Assembly: GCA_021777835.1 (NCBI GenBank)
Contig: JAJYDC010000010.1
Span: forward strand, 36,641-100,640
DNA from: Bacteroidota bacterium
GTDB lineage: Bacteria; Bacteroidota; Ignavibacteria; Ignavibacteriales; Ignavibacteriaceae
Reading direction: 5' to 3'
Length of the DNA: 64,000 bases
Of the stretch, positions 15,429 to 25,532 are shown piece by piece. The stretch's first letter is position 1; each line of letters opens with the position of its first letter. The notes beneath the pieces are model-generated. The model saw only the letters and a program-made list of their open reading frames with translations, was not told the origin of the DNA and searched no databases. Position numbers and translations under genes: made by a program.

Positions 15429-17612
15429 ATGAAAAGAACTCTAATACTATTTACTTTTTTATTTTGTTCGATTATTTATGCGAAGAATGATAATGCGGGA
15501 AAGAAGTTAATTCTCAAAAAAACCGATGTGCATATTAAAGTAGATGGTATAATCGACCCTGTCTGGAGTACAGCCGATTCTGCAACTGATTATTTTCAGC
15601 TAGCTCCTTACTATGATAAAAAGCCAACCTGGCCTACAGTTGCAAAAGTTTTGTCCACTGACGACGCTCTTTATTGTTTAATCATTTGTCGCGAAGACAA
15701 AAAATATATTCAGCCTTTTACCGGCACTCTTGATAATACTACTGGTGAATATGTCTCGGTAATGCTTGATACTTTTGATGATAATAAAACGGCTTATAAA
15801 TTTATTGTTTCTGTTTCGGGAGCAAGAAGCGATGCAATATTATTAGATGATGCTCGCAACCGAGATTATACGTGGGATGGGATATGGTTTTCAGCTACAA
15901 AAATTTATAATTGGGGATGGGTTGCAGAGATAAAAATACCTTATAAGTCAATTCAATATAATAAGGACTTAAAATACTGGGGATTAGACTTTGATCGTTG
16001 GATACCAGCTAAAGCTGAAGATTTATATTGGAATAAATATGAAAAGAATGAAGGTCAAAGAGTTTCGAAATTCGGCGAATTAGTCTTTAAGGATTTTAAA
16101 CCTTCTGTTAAGGGTTTGAATCTTGAAATATATCCGGTAGCTATTGCAAAAGCTTCTTACCTTGGTAATAATAAATACAAGATTGATCCTAACGCAGGGT
16201 TAGATATAATGTTCAATCCATCCTCCGCGCTTAAATTTTTATTGACTGCTAATCCCGATTTTGCTCAAATAGAAGCTGACCCATATCAATTTAATATTTC
16301 GCGATATGAAACATACTACAACGAACGAAGACCCTTTTTCACAGAAGGCAACGAAGTATTTATGGCAGCCGGCAAAGAAATGAACACAGGCTTCTATTCC
16401 CCGCTTGAATTATTTTATTCAAGGAGAATAGGAAAAAAACTTCCGGATGGAAGTGAAGTCCCATTGACGCTTGGAACCAAGGCTTATGGGAGAATAGGTA
16501 CCTGGGAATATGGAGGATTCGTAGCGGCAACAGGTCAAAAAACATATATGGATGACACAACTCAAAAAACGGAGCAACAAGCACTTTTCGGTTCAGCAAG
16601 AGTTAAAGAGCAATTTGGAGAAAATTCTTCAATTGGAACACTTGTAGTTGCTAAACAAACTCAGGATACAACCTATGGAGTTGTAGATATTGACGGAGCT
16701 TTTAGGCAATCGGATTGGCAGTTATCATATCAATTTGCCCGATCTTTTAAGAATTCTGCAGGTGATTATGCATCTTCAATTGGATTAGTCTCACTTGGTA
16801 AAAAATGGTGGGTATTGGGAAGAAGCAAATATATAGGTAATAATTTCGATGTCAGCCAGGTTGGTTATGTACCCTGGATAGGTACCTGGGAAAATACAGT
16901 GCTTACCGGGCCTAATTGGTATTTTAATACCGGCTGGGTTAGCCAAATAATAATACTCGGCGGTTTGTTTACAAATTATAAACACGTTGAAGGATACACC
17001 GATCGATCAGTGGCTTTAGATTTCAATATGAGTTTCCGGGACAACTGGCGTTACGAAATTACACTCTTAGCTGGCAGATCAAAGGATCAAGGCATAGAAT
17101 ATAATTCTTACGAAATAGATTACAACGGAAATTTTAATATTAGCACCAAGTGGAACGCTGATTTTAACGGAGGATATTCAAAAACTTATAATTTTAATAG
17201 AAATTATCTTGCATTTTATACATGGTTTGGGTGTGATTTTCAATGGAATGCAGGAGATATAATGCAAATTGGTACATCATACAATATGTGGGTTGAAGGA
17301 AATCCTTCAGGCGGAGTTGAGGATATTACTTATGATGCCCGTCCATATTTATCGCTTACACCTGTTAATAATTTGAATGTCAGATTTTACGTAGATAATC
17401 TTTACGATTCTTCAACCGATCATCTTGAACAATTGATAAGCGGATTTTTATTCTCATACAACTTCCGTCCTAAAAGTTGGATTTATTTTGCATACAATGA
17501 ACTTGATAACAGAGAGCAGCAATACAATTCACTCGGTAATCCGCTGCCTTTAAAGATGCACGTTGCAGCGCGCGAAGGAGTATTTAAAATTAAATATCTC
17601 TATTATTTTTAA
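15429..17612 (+). CDS. CBM9-like / DUF5916 outer-membrane beta-barrel protein
   Basis: 727 residues. A signal peptide (1-18) precedes a CBM9-like beta-sandwich (about 25-215): VHIKVDGIIDPVWSTADSA, the typical start of this fold, then YVSVMLDTFDDNKTAYKFIVS and GWVAEIKIPYKSIQY. From about residue 225 comes a DUF5916 barrel with the family's landmark ANPDFAQIEADPYQFN and YYNERRPFFTEGNEVF. Many amphipathic strands follow, to a C-terminal aromatic residue. Known: common in Bacteroidota, usually near hydrolases, function unsettled; it may bind sugar at the surface. It is the only plus-strand gene amid the leftward glycan genes and has its own promoter region. Confidence 0.88.
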   Translation: MKRTLILFTFLFCSIIYAKNDNAGKKLILKKTDVHIKVDGIIDPVWSTADSATDYFQLAPYYDKKPTWPTVAKVLSTDDALYCLIICREDKKYIQPFTGTLDNTTGEYVSVMLDTFDDNKTAYKFIVSVSGARSDAILLDDARNRDYTWDGIWFSATKIYNWGWVAEIKIPYKSIQYNKDLKYWGLDFDRWIPAKAEDLYWNKYEKNEGQRVSKFGELVFKDFKPSVKGLNLEIYPVAIAKASYLGNNKYKIDPNAGLDIMFNPSSALKFLLTANPDFAQIEADPYQFNISRYETYYNERRPFFTEGNEVFMAAGKEMNTGFYSPLELFYSRRIGKKLPDGSEVPLTLGTKAYGRIGTWEYGGFVAATGQKTYMDDTTQKTEQQALFGSARVKEQFGENSSIGTLVVAKQTQDTTYGVVDIDGAFRQSDWQLSYQFARSFKNSAGDYASSIGLVSLGKKWWVLGRSKYIGNNFDVSQVGYVPWIGTWENTVLTGPNWYFNTGWVSQIIILGGLFTNYKHVEGYTDRSVALDFNMSFRDNWRYEITLLAGRSKDQGIEYNSYEIDYNGNFNISTKWNADFNGGYSKTYNFNRNYLAFYTWFGCDFQWNAGDIMQIGTSYNMWVEGNPSGGVEDITYDARPYLSLTPVNNLNVRFYVDNLYDSSTDHLEQLISGFLFSYNFRPKSWIYFAYNELDNREQQYNSLGNPLPLKMHVAAREGVFKIKYLYYF

Positions 17613-17625
17613 AACATAAATTAAT

Positions 17626-17647
17626 AGACTAATACAGTATTAAGTCT
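17626..17647. terminator. Weak bidirectional hairpin between converging genes
   Basis: AGACTAATAC and the downstream TATTAAGTCT pair with one bulged A. The hairpin is AT-rich without a good T-tract. It sits in the 66-base gap between the converging DUF5916 and GH3 genes, where a terminator is expected. Confidence 0.35.
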
Positions 17648-17678
17648 CTAAGAATTTAAACAATTATGTCAGTAGTAA

Positions 17679-20600
17679 TTATTTAAGTAGGATCATTTTT
17701 TTTACGAGTGTTAATCCATTTGAGCTCATTCTATAAAAATATATACCGCTAGGCACATAACTGCCGTTCGAGTTAATTCCTCCCCATATTATACTATGTT
17801 TTCCAGGATTTTGAAAGCTATTTGTTAAAGTATTAATCAATTGACCAATTGAATTATATATCTCAATCTTAACGTAACCTGCTTTAGGTATACTGTAATT
17901 TATATTAGTAGAGGGATTAAACGGATTCGGATAATTATTGCTCAAAGAAAATTCTGCGGGTAAATCATTGTTATTTTGAGACTCTATAGATGAAACATCT
18001 GTATTGTTGTAAATTGAAATTTCGTAAAGTGAATAGCCATATTGTGTTGCTCGCTGCATACATAGAACACGAACATATCTTGCAGATGCCTGAGTCGATA
18101 TTTTTTCACTTCCTCCGGATCCATTTGTAACATGTGCAAGAGTAGTCCAAATGCTTTTATCATTTGAAACTTGCAGCTCATATTCTTTAGCATAAGCCGT
18201 TTCCCAGCTAAGGATTACTTCGTTAAATGTCTGTACTGACTGCAAATCAATAGTTATATATTGAGGATCGCTATACTGAGAAGACCATCTAGTATTTAGA
18301 TTTCCATCTACGGCATAAGGACCTTCCAGTCCCGACCTTTCAACTGAGGAGACGGTTACCGGTTTATTTAAAGCCAAATTTACCGGAGGAGTATTGTAAA
18401 CCTTTAATATTGTTGAGGCAGAATTATTCGTATCTATAGTTTCAGAGATAGAATTATCTCCGTTTACAACTGCTTCTACTTGGTAAGTTCCAGATTTGCC
18501 AGCGACCCAAGTATTCGTACCGTTAATACCAAGATTACCGCAAACCAATGCCATCCCACCAACTGGTATTGAACCTGAAAATTCAGTTGATCTGCTTACA
18601 TTCTGGCCGTTTAGGTTAAAGGTTACACCATGAACACTGCCTTGGGGGCTAGCTCCTGTTCCTCTGTTAATAACAGTCGCCAAAAATATAACTGAGTCGC
18701 CTTCAAGAGGATACCGGGGGACGGTAAGTATATTTGCAATTTTTAAGTCCGGCTTAGGATCAGACGGAGTAATTTGAAAAGTTCCTGATAAAGGAAGATT
18801 ATCAGATGAGCCGCCTACTTTTACTGAATACGTGCCGGAAGCTAATGTATACGAGTCAGTAGTTTCATTAAAATAATATAGTTCATCAGGGCTTAATTGA
18901 AAAGTCACAGTTTCAGACTGACCCGGATTCAAAGAAATTCTTTTAAATCCTTTTAATTGTTTAATAGGCAGCTCTACTCCCGGAACAGAAAAACTAAGAT
19001 ATAATTGAGCTACCTCTTCACCTATTCTTTGGCCTGTATTTGTAACATCAACTTTGACAGTAATAATTTGTCCTGCGGGTGCAGTAGTCGGAGTAATTTG
19101 CAAATTATTAAAAGAAAAAGTAGTATAACTCAATCCAAATCCGAAGGCAAACTCAGGCTGGAGATTCAATTTATCGAACCATCTATAACCGCATCCATAA
19201 TCATTAGTATAATCGTCATCTCTACCAGGGAGTTGAGACGTAGATTGAGGCATTGTCGAAGGAAGTTTGCCGCCGGGATTATACTGTCCGAACAAAACTT
19301 GTGCAATTGCATTTCCACCTTCCTGACCCGGATAGAAAGCATAAATCAGTCCTTTTATTTGATTTATAAATCCATGTACGCCGCAAATACCTCCGCTGTA
19401 TAAGACCACAATAATATTCTTATTGACAGAAGCCAATTCATTAATAAGAGCCTGCTGCTTACCGGGTAAATCAATTACATTACCAACCCTATCAAGTCCT
19501 TCTCCCTCCTGTGATTGGTCAAGGCCTCCGAAAAAGACTACAACATTTGAATTCTTAGCAATATTTATTGCCGATGCAAAGCCGGATGTATCATTACTAT
19601 TTATTTCGCATCCCTTCGCAAACTGAACTTTGTTAGCTCCGATAAAGTTTTCGATTCCTTCTTTTGGACTAACCGAATAAAACGGTGTTACATAACTGCT
19701 TCCGGTTCCGTCGATTTGCGCTACATCAGCATTTGGACCAATTAATCCAATTGTATTAACAGAATCCTTATCTAGGGGAAGAATACTATCCATATTTTTA
19801 AGAAGGACCATACACTCTTTACCGGCAAGAAGACAAAGCTTTTGGTGGTCAACACTATTAACTAAAGTCGGATCTCCTTTAGGAAAATTATCCAGCATTC
19901 CCGCCAGGATTTTTGTTCGCAAAACTTTTCTTACCGCATCATCAATAGTTGATTGTGTTACAGTTCCGCTGACCACAAGATTAAATAAATTATTCTGATA
20001 AAGATCCGAACCCATTTCGAGGTTGCAGCCAGCATTTATAGCTCTACCGGCATCCCAAATTGAGCCCCAATCTGAAACGACATAGTATGGGAATCCCCAA
20101 TGATTTCTTAAAATATTTGTAAGAAGATTATAATTTTCAGCACATTTTTCGCCATTAATTAGATTATAGGCATTCATCACACTCATAGCACCGCCGATTT
20201 GTACGGCATTCCTAAAATTTAGGCCATACTCTTCCATTAATAACTGCTGAGAAATAATATCATTATTGCTAGTTCTATTTGTTTCCCTATTATTTCCATT
20301 AAAATGTTTTATAGTTGCAATCACAGGGTTTGTTTGGATACCTTCGACGACCGAGGTAGTTATTTGAGCATCAAGATAAGGATCTTCCCCACCGCTTTCA
20401 GGGCTTCTGCCGTTGCGAGGATCTCGATTTATATCCATGCAGGGTCCCAAAGCTTGATTTTTTCCTTTTCCCCAAAACTCTTCGCCCATTGCTTTGCCTA
20501 TTAATTTAGTCAAGGCGGGATCCCAAGTAGCAGCCATTGCAATTCCCACCGGGAATGAAGTTGCCATTCCGTCTCGCACGCCATGAGGTCCGTCCGACAT

Positions 20601-20819
20601 GATAAATCCTGGTATATGAAGACTAGAGTCATCTGCAGTATTAAAACTTCCTGCCTGATGAAGTTGATCAATTTTCTTTTGCAAGGTCATTTGAGCCATT
20701 AATTTTGTAATTCTATCTTCAACGGTCTGTGCGGTTATCGTTTTTAGCGATAGCAGGAAAATAATTGTTATGGATAAAAAATATTTAGTCATTTGCGACA
20801 AAGTATTAAATTTTTTCAT
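17679..20819 (-). CDS. Secreted GH3 beta-glucosidase with CARDB, F5/8-type C and type IX sorting domains
   Basis: 1046 residues. Order: signal peptide (1-31); GH3 N-domain with nucleophile Asp near residue 249 in VVSDWGSIWDAG; GH3 C-domain (about 330-570, CVVLLKN-type start, FAFGFGLSYTTF); Fn3-like domain (about 580-670); CARDB domain (about 675-790, LKIANILTVPRYPLEGDSV); F5/8 type C/CBM32-like domain (about 800-930, NLALNKPVTVSS...YAVDGNLNTRWSS); then a type A sorting domain (FSLSNNYPNPFNPSTNINYS ... GIYFYRMSS ... KKMILLK). Role: surface-anchored beta-glucosidase acting on glucan ends. It is the last of the leftward glucanase genes, 453 bases from the GH16 gene, so it may have its own promoter. 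Confidence 0.93.
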   Translation of the reverse strand: MKKFNTLSQMTKYFLSITIIFLLSLKTITAQTVEDRITKLMAQMTLQKKIDQLHQAGSFNTADDSSLHIPGFIMSDGPHGVRDGMATSFPVGIAMAATWDPALTKLIGKAMGEEFWGKGKNQALGPCMDINRDPRNGRSPESGGEDPYLDAQITTSVVEGIQTNPVIATIKHFNGNNRETNRTSNNDIISQQLLMEEYGLNFRNAVQIGGAMSVMNAYNLINGEKCAENYNLLTNILRNHWGFPYYVVSDWGSIWDAGRAINAGCNLEMGSDLYQNNLFNLVVSGTVTQSTIDDAVRKVLRTKILAGMLDNFPKGDPTLVNSVDHQKLCLLAGKECMVLLKNMDSILPLDKDSVNTIGLIGPNADVAQIDGTGSSYVTPFYSVSPKEGIENFIGANKVQFAKGCEINSNDTSGFASAINIAKNSNVVVFFGGLDQSQEGEGLDRVGNVIDLPGKQQALINELASVNKNIIVVLYSGGICGVHGFINQIKGLIYAFYPGQEGGNAIAQVLFGQYNPGGKLPSTMPQSTSQLPGRDDDYTNDYGCGYRWFDKLNLQPEFAFGFGLSYTTFSFNNLQITPTTAPAGQIITVKVDVTNTGQRIGEEVAQLYLSFSVPGVELPIKQLKGFKRISLNPGQSETVTFQLSPDELYYFNETTDSYTLASGTYSVKVGGSSDNLPLSGTFQITPSDPKPDLKIANILTVPRYPLEGDSVIFLATVINRGTGASPQGSVHGVTFNLNGQNVSRSTEFSGSIPVGGMALVCGNLGINGTNTWVAGKSGTYQVEAVVNGDNSISETIDTNNSASTILKVYNTPPVNLALNKPVTVSSVERSGLEGPYAVDGNLNTRWSSQYSDPQYITIDLQSVQTFNEVILSWETAYAKEYELQVSNDKSIWTTLAHVTNGSGGSEKISTQASARYVRVLCMQRATQYGYSLYEISIYNNTDVSSIESQNNNDLPAEFSLSNNYPNPFNPSTNINYSIPKAGYVKIEIYNSIGQLINTLTNSFQNPGKHSIIWGGINSNGSYVPSGIYFYRMSSNGLTLVKKMILLK

Positions 20820-21272
20820 GTTAAGAATTACCCGGTAAAGTTTGATATGTTATTTGCTTAAGATATTATTTTAACAATACAAACAATAATTAGACCAATA
20901 TATTTAGATTAAATACGAGTCAGGCAGTAATTTCATGTGTTAAAATGTCCGATAATGAAATACAAACGAAGTTATGACCGGAAGATTCTATAACTATTAT
21001 TAAAATAGATTTAGGATTTTATTAAAATAATAATCTGGATTTATTAAAATTATAAGATTCAAATGCCAGGATAATAATTCTTAAAAATAAAAGATAAGTT
21101 TAAAATAGCTTCAGATATAGAATTATTAGAAACTGATTTTAACATTTTTATTTTGTATTAAGTTAGTTCTAGTTTGCTTAGGGTTACTCTATATCAGATC
21201 AGTTTTTGAAAGGAATGCAAAGCTGGAATTAATACTTATCTTTTACAATTTAACTAAGTATTTCAAATTAGG
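20820..21272. other. Gap between the GH16 and GH3 genes
   Basis: 453 AT-rich bases containing the GH3 promoter and the 3' end of the GH16 transcript. There are runs of AATAAT/TTATTAAAA but no clear hairpin, sigma-54 site or gene. Confidence 0.45.
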
Positions 21273-23393
21273 TTATTTTAATAAAACCATTTTCTTAATC
21301 TGTGCGAATTCACCTGCTTGTATAGAATAAAAGTATATTCCGCTGGGCACATCATTCCCCAGAAAATCTTTTCCATTCCAAGTAATGCTATATTCCCCCC
21401 TGAATTTCTCGCCGTTAACAAGAGTATTTATTTCCTTTCCAAGTATGTCATATATCTTGACTGTAACAAAAGATGAGTTTGGAATTTGGTAGTTTATAGT
21501 TGTTATAGGATTAAAGGGATTCGGATAGTTCTGTTCTAAAGTAAACACTTCTGGTTTCTTTACGCTCCCTTCAACATAATTAGTGGTTTCAATTGAGAAA
21601 AGGGAATTTGAAGTATCATATATAGAAGTGCTAGTTTGGCTAGTAATAATCAATTTGCACTTTGAAGAATTGACAGAAGGTACCTTCCACCTATAGACTC
21701 CAAATTCTGCATCCACACCGCTTTGGATAGATGACCAAAAACTACCGCCGTTAGTAGAGTATCCGAGATTGACATTATTAACTTTTAGACTATTCCATTT
21801 AATTTCCACTATACTACCGGCATTAAACTGCTCTCCCCCCACGGGATAAATGAAATTAACCGAAGGCGTCGTCCCGGGCATATATACATCAAACTTATTA
21901 ATATTAAATCCTGCTGAGTTAACAAAGAATTTTAAATAATGTATTCCTGCTGAAAGATTAAATTCTTTTGAAAGCAAAGTAGTCCATGTCTGCCAACCGC
22001 CGGTATTAGGAACGCTCATTAACCCGGTAACATCATTGTTGTCTATTTCAAAATGTAAAGAGCCGCTTGTTGAGCTTGAAGAAACTCTTGCACCAATTTG
22101 ATAACTGCCGCTATCTTTAACATTAATCGTATAAGTTGTCCATTCATTATTTGCAGTCCATCCTATATCGTACCCTCCATTATTATCGGAACAGGCTTCT
22201 AAATCGACACCATCGGTAGGGCGATATAGTCCTCCATTGTTTTGAACGTCCGTATCATAATATGCATTGCCTTGTCCGCCTAAGTCAAAGTCCTCTGCTT
22301 CAATTGTCCCAGGAATTTTAGTGGGTGTTCCGCCGTACGGAGAGGTTTTAGCGCCGCTGCCGACATTTACCTTAACTGTATCTGAAGTAGAGAATAGACC
22401 TGTGTTTGAATAAGCTATGCATGATAAGTTATATATTCCCGCGGCTACATTATTCCACGTCATCATATACGGACTTACATAAGACTCGCCGATTTTCTTA
22501 GCGTCCTGATAAAATTCGACTTTAGAAATATTCCCATTTAACATAGACGCATTTGCCGTTAAAACTATATTTGTATCAGCGGGAAAGGAAGAATTATTTT
22601 GCGGTGTAGTAATAGAAACACTTGGAAAGGCGGTTGTATCCTGATAAACCCTAATGTAGTCTACTTGCATAGTTTGCGGAAAAACTGTGGAAGCATCCGG
22701 ATAACCGGGCCAAGTTCCGCCAACTGCTAAATTGAGTATAATAAAGAAATTTTTTTGAAAAGAACTTAGCGCAGAAGGAGTAATATCAAGGGTATTATAG
22801 ATTATACCGTCGACATGCCAGACAATCTGTTTTTGATTCCAAGTAATATCAAACACATGAAAATTATCAGCAAAAATTCCAGAACTTAAACTATATGTTT
22901 TAGAATAATCTCCTCCCCAATGCGCCGAACCATAAACCGTATTTTCTCTTCCCTGTCCTCCAATCATTTCCATTATGTCTATTTCACCGCAACCAGGCCA
23001 ACTTACCTGATTTATATTATCTCCAAGCATCCAGAAAGCCGGCCAAATTCCTTGACCATAGGGAAGCTTTATTCTTGCCTCGATCTTACCGTATTTAAAA
23101 GAGAACTTATTCTGTGTATTTATTCTAGCCGAAGTATAATTGAATCCGCTATAACTTTCCTTTAATGCTGTAATTGTTAGAAGTCCATTTTGCTCACTGC
23201 AGTTTTGAGGTCTGCTAGTATAATATTCCATTTCACTATTGTAACCATGGTTGTTTCCTGTTTCAAACGACCACTTCGACAGATCTAAAGTTGAATCATT
23301 AAATTCATCAGACCATACAAGCTTATATCCTTGCGGGAAAACAGACGGTGTTAATAATATTGAGACTAATAAGAATTGAAGAAATACTTTCAT
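21273..23393 (-). CDS. Secreted GH16 endo-beta-1,3-glucanase (laminarinase) with Ig-like, CBM6 and type IX sorting domains
   Basis: 706 residues. A signal peptide (1-20) is followed by a GH16 domain (about 22-255) with the catalytic motif GEIDIMEMIG (two Glu, near residues 136-141) and the laminarinase-type YGKIEARIKLPYGQGIWPAFW. Then an Ig-like domain (about 256-345, VSITTPQNNSSFPADTNIVL), a CBM6 (about 355-505, GTIEAEDFDLGGQGNAYYD ... GYDIGWTANNEWTTY), a short beta domain (about 510-600), and a sorting domain (FTLEQNYPNPFNPITTINYQ ... KKMVLLK). Known role of this module set: cutting beta-1,3(1,4)-glucan at the surface. It has a paralogue, the lipoprotein at 26794-27618. It follows the foldase gene by 96 bases. 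Confidence 0.95.
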   Translation of the reverse strand: MKVFLQFLLVSILLTPSVFPQGYKLVWSDEFNDSTLDLSKWSFETGNNHGYNSEMEYYTSRPQNCSEQNGLLTITALKESYSGFNYTSARINTQNKFSFKYGKIEARIKLPYGQGIWPAFWMLGDNINQVSWPGCGEIDIMEMIGGQGRENTVYGSAHWGGDYSKTYSLSSGIFADNFHVFDITWNQKQIVWHVDGIIYNTLDITPSALSSFQKNFFIILNLAVGGTWPGYPDASTVFPQTMQVDYIRVYQDTTAFPSVSITTPQNNSSFPADTNIVLTANASMLNGNISKVEFYQDAKKIGESYVSPYMMTWNNVAAGIYNLSCIAYSNTGLFSTSDTVKVNVGSGAKTSPYGGTPTKIPGTIEAEDFDLGGQGNAYYDTDVQNNGGLYRPTDGVDLEACSDNNGGYDIGWTANNEWTTYTINVKDSGSYQIGARVSSSSTSGSLHFEIDNNDVTGLMSVPNTGGWQTWTTLLSKEFNLSAGIHYLKFFVNSAGFNINKFDVYMPGTTPSVNFIYPVGGEQFNAGSIVEIKWNSLKVNNVNLGYSTNGGSFWSSIQSGVDAEFGVYRWKVPSVNSSKCKLIITSQTSTSIYDTSNSLFSIETTNYVEGSVKKPEVFTLEQNYPNPFNPITTINYQIPNSSFVTVKIYDILGKEINTLVNGEKFRGEYSITWNGKDFLGNDVPSGIYFYSIQAGEFAQIKKMVLLK

Positions 23394-23489
23394 TTTAAAT
23401 CCTGTTAGTGTATGGATGAATAAATATTATTTCTAAATTAAAGTCTTTATTCTAGATTCAGGTTGAATTAAGAAAAAAGGATTTAAGGA

Positions 23490-25325
23490 TTACGGAACTT
23501 TATTTGATTTCTTGTCTATATATTTGACCCAGTCGTACCATGCATCAAGAAACGGCATAGCAGTTATTCTTCCACCGAAGCCAATGTACCTATAAGTGAA
23601 CATTGGGATATCAAGAACTTTAAGAGACTTTAATTCTTTTTCATTTATTGAGATATTTGTTCTTTCTCCGAGCTTCGCAATATATTTAAAAAACTTCTGA
23701 TTAAATTCCTTAACTAGAAGCTCATTTCTTATATCATTCTTTTCAGATTCAAAATTATTTTCGGAATTAGTTGTATCAATTATTCTTCCAATTAATTTTA
23801 TAACTGAATACCCGCTGTCAGTTTTAACGGGTCCGTACACATGATTCAGCTTCATTTTAGAAGCTACTTCACCGATCACTCCGAAAGAAGAAGTCGGGAA
23901 ATATCCAAATTCGCCTCCATTATCCTTCGTCCATGATCTTTGGGTATATTTTCTAGCCAGCTCCCGGAAATCTTTGCCTGCTCTTAATTCTTTAAACACT
24001 GTGTCGATTACGTCAAGATTATTATTTAAGATTTCAAGGATATCTACTTTTTCCAAACCTTTATTTTTTTCAAAATAATTTTTAACATCTTCATCCGTTA
24101 CATGGATCGAGTCGCGAAATTTATTCTTCAACATTTTCGCAAGATAATCATCTCCCCAAATCTTCAAGTCTTCTGCGACATCCGGAGTATTTTGAAATCC
24201 CTCCCTGAGACCTTCTTCTGCTAGGAATTTATACTGAATATATTTGTTAAGGTTTTCCATTAAATTATATGCGACTGATCTAAAAGAAGGGTCATTAATT
24301 AGAATCGGATAGACTAACAAGCTATATAGATATTCCTTCAAATTAATTGGATTTTTTTCAATATGAACTATATATTCATTATCAATATTGTTTCCGAAAT
24401 CATTTAATATGCCTAATATATTTCCTTCATCAAGGAATAATTTATTTTCACGTCCAAAATCATGATTGCGTTTCTTATCATTTAAAACCGAGGAAATTTT
24501 TTCAGCAAGCTTGAGGAAAAGGGCACTATCGATGGCAGCTCCCTTGCCCTTATAAAAATTATCAAGATACTTTACCCCTATTATTCTAGATTTTCTTAAA
24601 CGAATTACGTTAGTAATAGTTCTGTTAAAATTAGGATCATTTGCATTTGGCGGAACCTCAGATCCTATTCCTACAAGTTTAAAAATGAACCATCCTCCAT
24701 TAGTTTTCACCGGGCTCGAAAATTGACCAACATGCAAGCTGTACAAAGTATCTTCTACATAATCATTTTGCATTTGTCCGTAAGTAATTTTTAGCGGAGC
24801 CTTATTCGAATCATACTCAACCGGGTCGGAAATTTTTCCAATTGAATCGAAAGGAGCATTGTTTTGAAGCTGGCTGAAATAATTAAATATTAATGTTGAA
24901 TCGTATGCAGAAATTATTCTTACATATAGTGATTTTGCTCTGCGGTCCAGAGCTTTCTGTATATCGGCCTGGCTTATTTGTATCTTACTATCAATTTTGC
25001 TTTTATATAGGGCATCGCGAACGAAAAGATCCTTCATTTGCTGAATAGAATATTTGAAATAATCGGTATTATTTAAACCCTTTTTTATAGCTTCTTGTGC
25101 TAAAAGTTTTTCTGCAATTATTGAATTTATTAAATCTGTTTTTGACGAGTCTTCATTAAATTGATCGCGCGTGTAGTGGGGAACCAGTTCATATCTTAAC
25201 TTAAATTCTCTTTCGCTTATCTTTTGATTTCCAACGGTAGCTATTGTATTATCTTTATGCTGTGCAGCTAGTTCTATGCTTATTATAAAGAGAATAGCAA
25301 ACAAATATTTAAAGTATTTAATCAT
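23490..25325 (-). CDS. SurA/PpiD-like periplasmic peptidyl-prolyl isomerase (parvulin)
   Basis: 611 residues: a signal peptide (1-22, ending ELAAQ), a SurA-type N-terminal helical region (ISEREFKLRYELVPHY), and two parvulin-like domains. The first (about 130-250) is degenerate: it keeps GGWFIFKLVG but lacks the core motif. The second (about 425-520) has the standard core FRELARKYTQRS...NGGEFGYFPTSSFG and GPVKTDSGYSVIKLIGR. A helical C-terminus follows. Known role: chaperone for outer-membrane barrels. Its place among secreted glycosidases suggests a dedicated foldase for the locus; this is inference. A general SurA paralogue is also possible. Gaps to its neighbours (207 and 96 bases) leave open a separate promoter. 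Confidence 0.85.
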   Translation of the reverse strand: MIKYFKYLFAILFIISIELAAQHKDNTIATVGNQKISEREFKLRYELVPHYTRDQFNEDSSKTDLINSIIAEKLLAQEAIKKGLNNTDYFKYSIQQMKDLFVRDALYKSKIDSKIQISQADIQKALDRRAKSLYVRIISAYDSTLIFNYFSQLQNNAPFDSIGKISDPVEYDSNKAPLKITYGQMQNDYVEDTLYSLHVGQFSSPVKTNGGWFIFKLVGIGSEVPPNANDPNFNRTITNVIRLRKSRIIGVKYLDNFYKGKGAAIDSALFLKLAEKISSVLNDKKRNHDFGRENKLFLDEGNILGILNDFGNNIDNEYIVHIEKNPINLKEYLYSLLVYPILINDPSFRSVAYNLMENLNKYIQYKFLAEEGLREGFQNTPDVAEDLKIWGDDYLAKMLKNKFRDSIHVTDEDVKNYFEKNKGLEKVDILEILNNNLDVIDTVFKELRAGKDFRELARKYTQRSWTKDNGGEFGYFPTSSFGVIGEVASKMKLNHVYGPVKTDSGYSVIKLIGRIIDTTNSENNFESEKNDIRNELLVKEFNQKFFKYIAKLGERTNISINEKELKSLKVLDIPMFTYRYIGFGGRITAMPFLDAWYDWVKYIDKKSNKVP

Positions 25326-25532
25326 TATAACTTTCTTTCAGAAAAATATTTTGAAATTCTTTATATTAAAATTAAAAATTTATTATCCGCCAATTTATAA
25401 GTTTTCACTTTTATAAAACGATTGCTTTTTCTCATACTCCGCATGAATAATAATTTATATCATTAACAAAATAAACTCCAGGCTATATTAAGCAGGCATT
25501 TTTTATTTAGACAAATTAACGCCGTGCAACTC

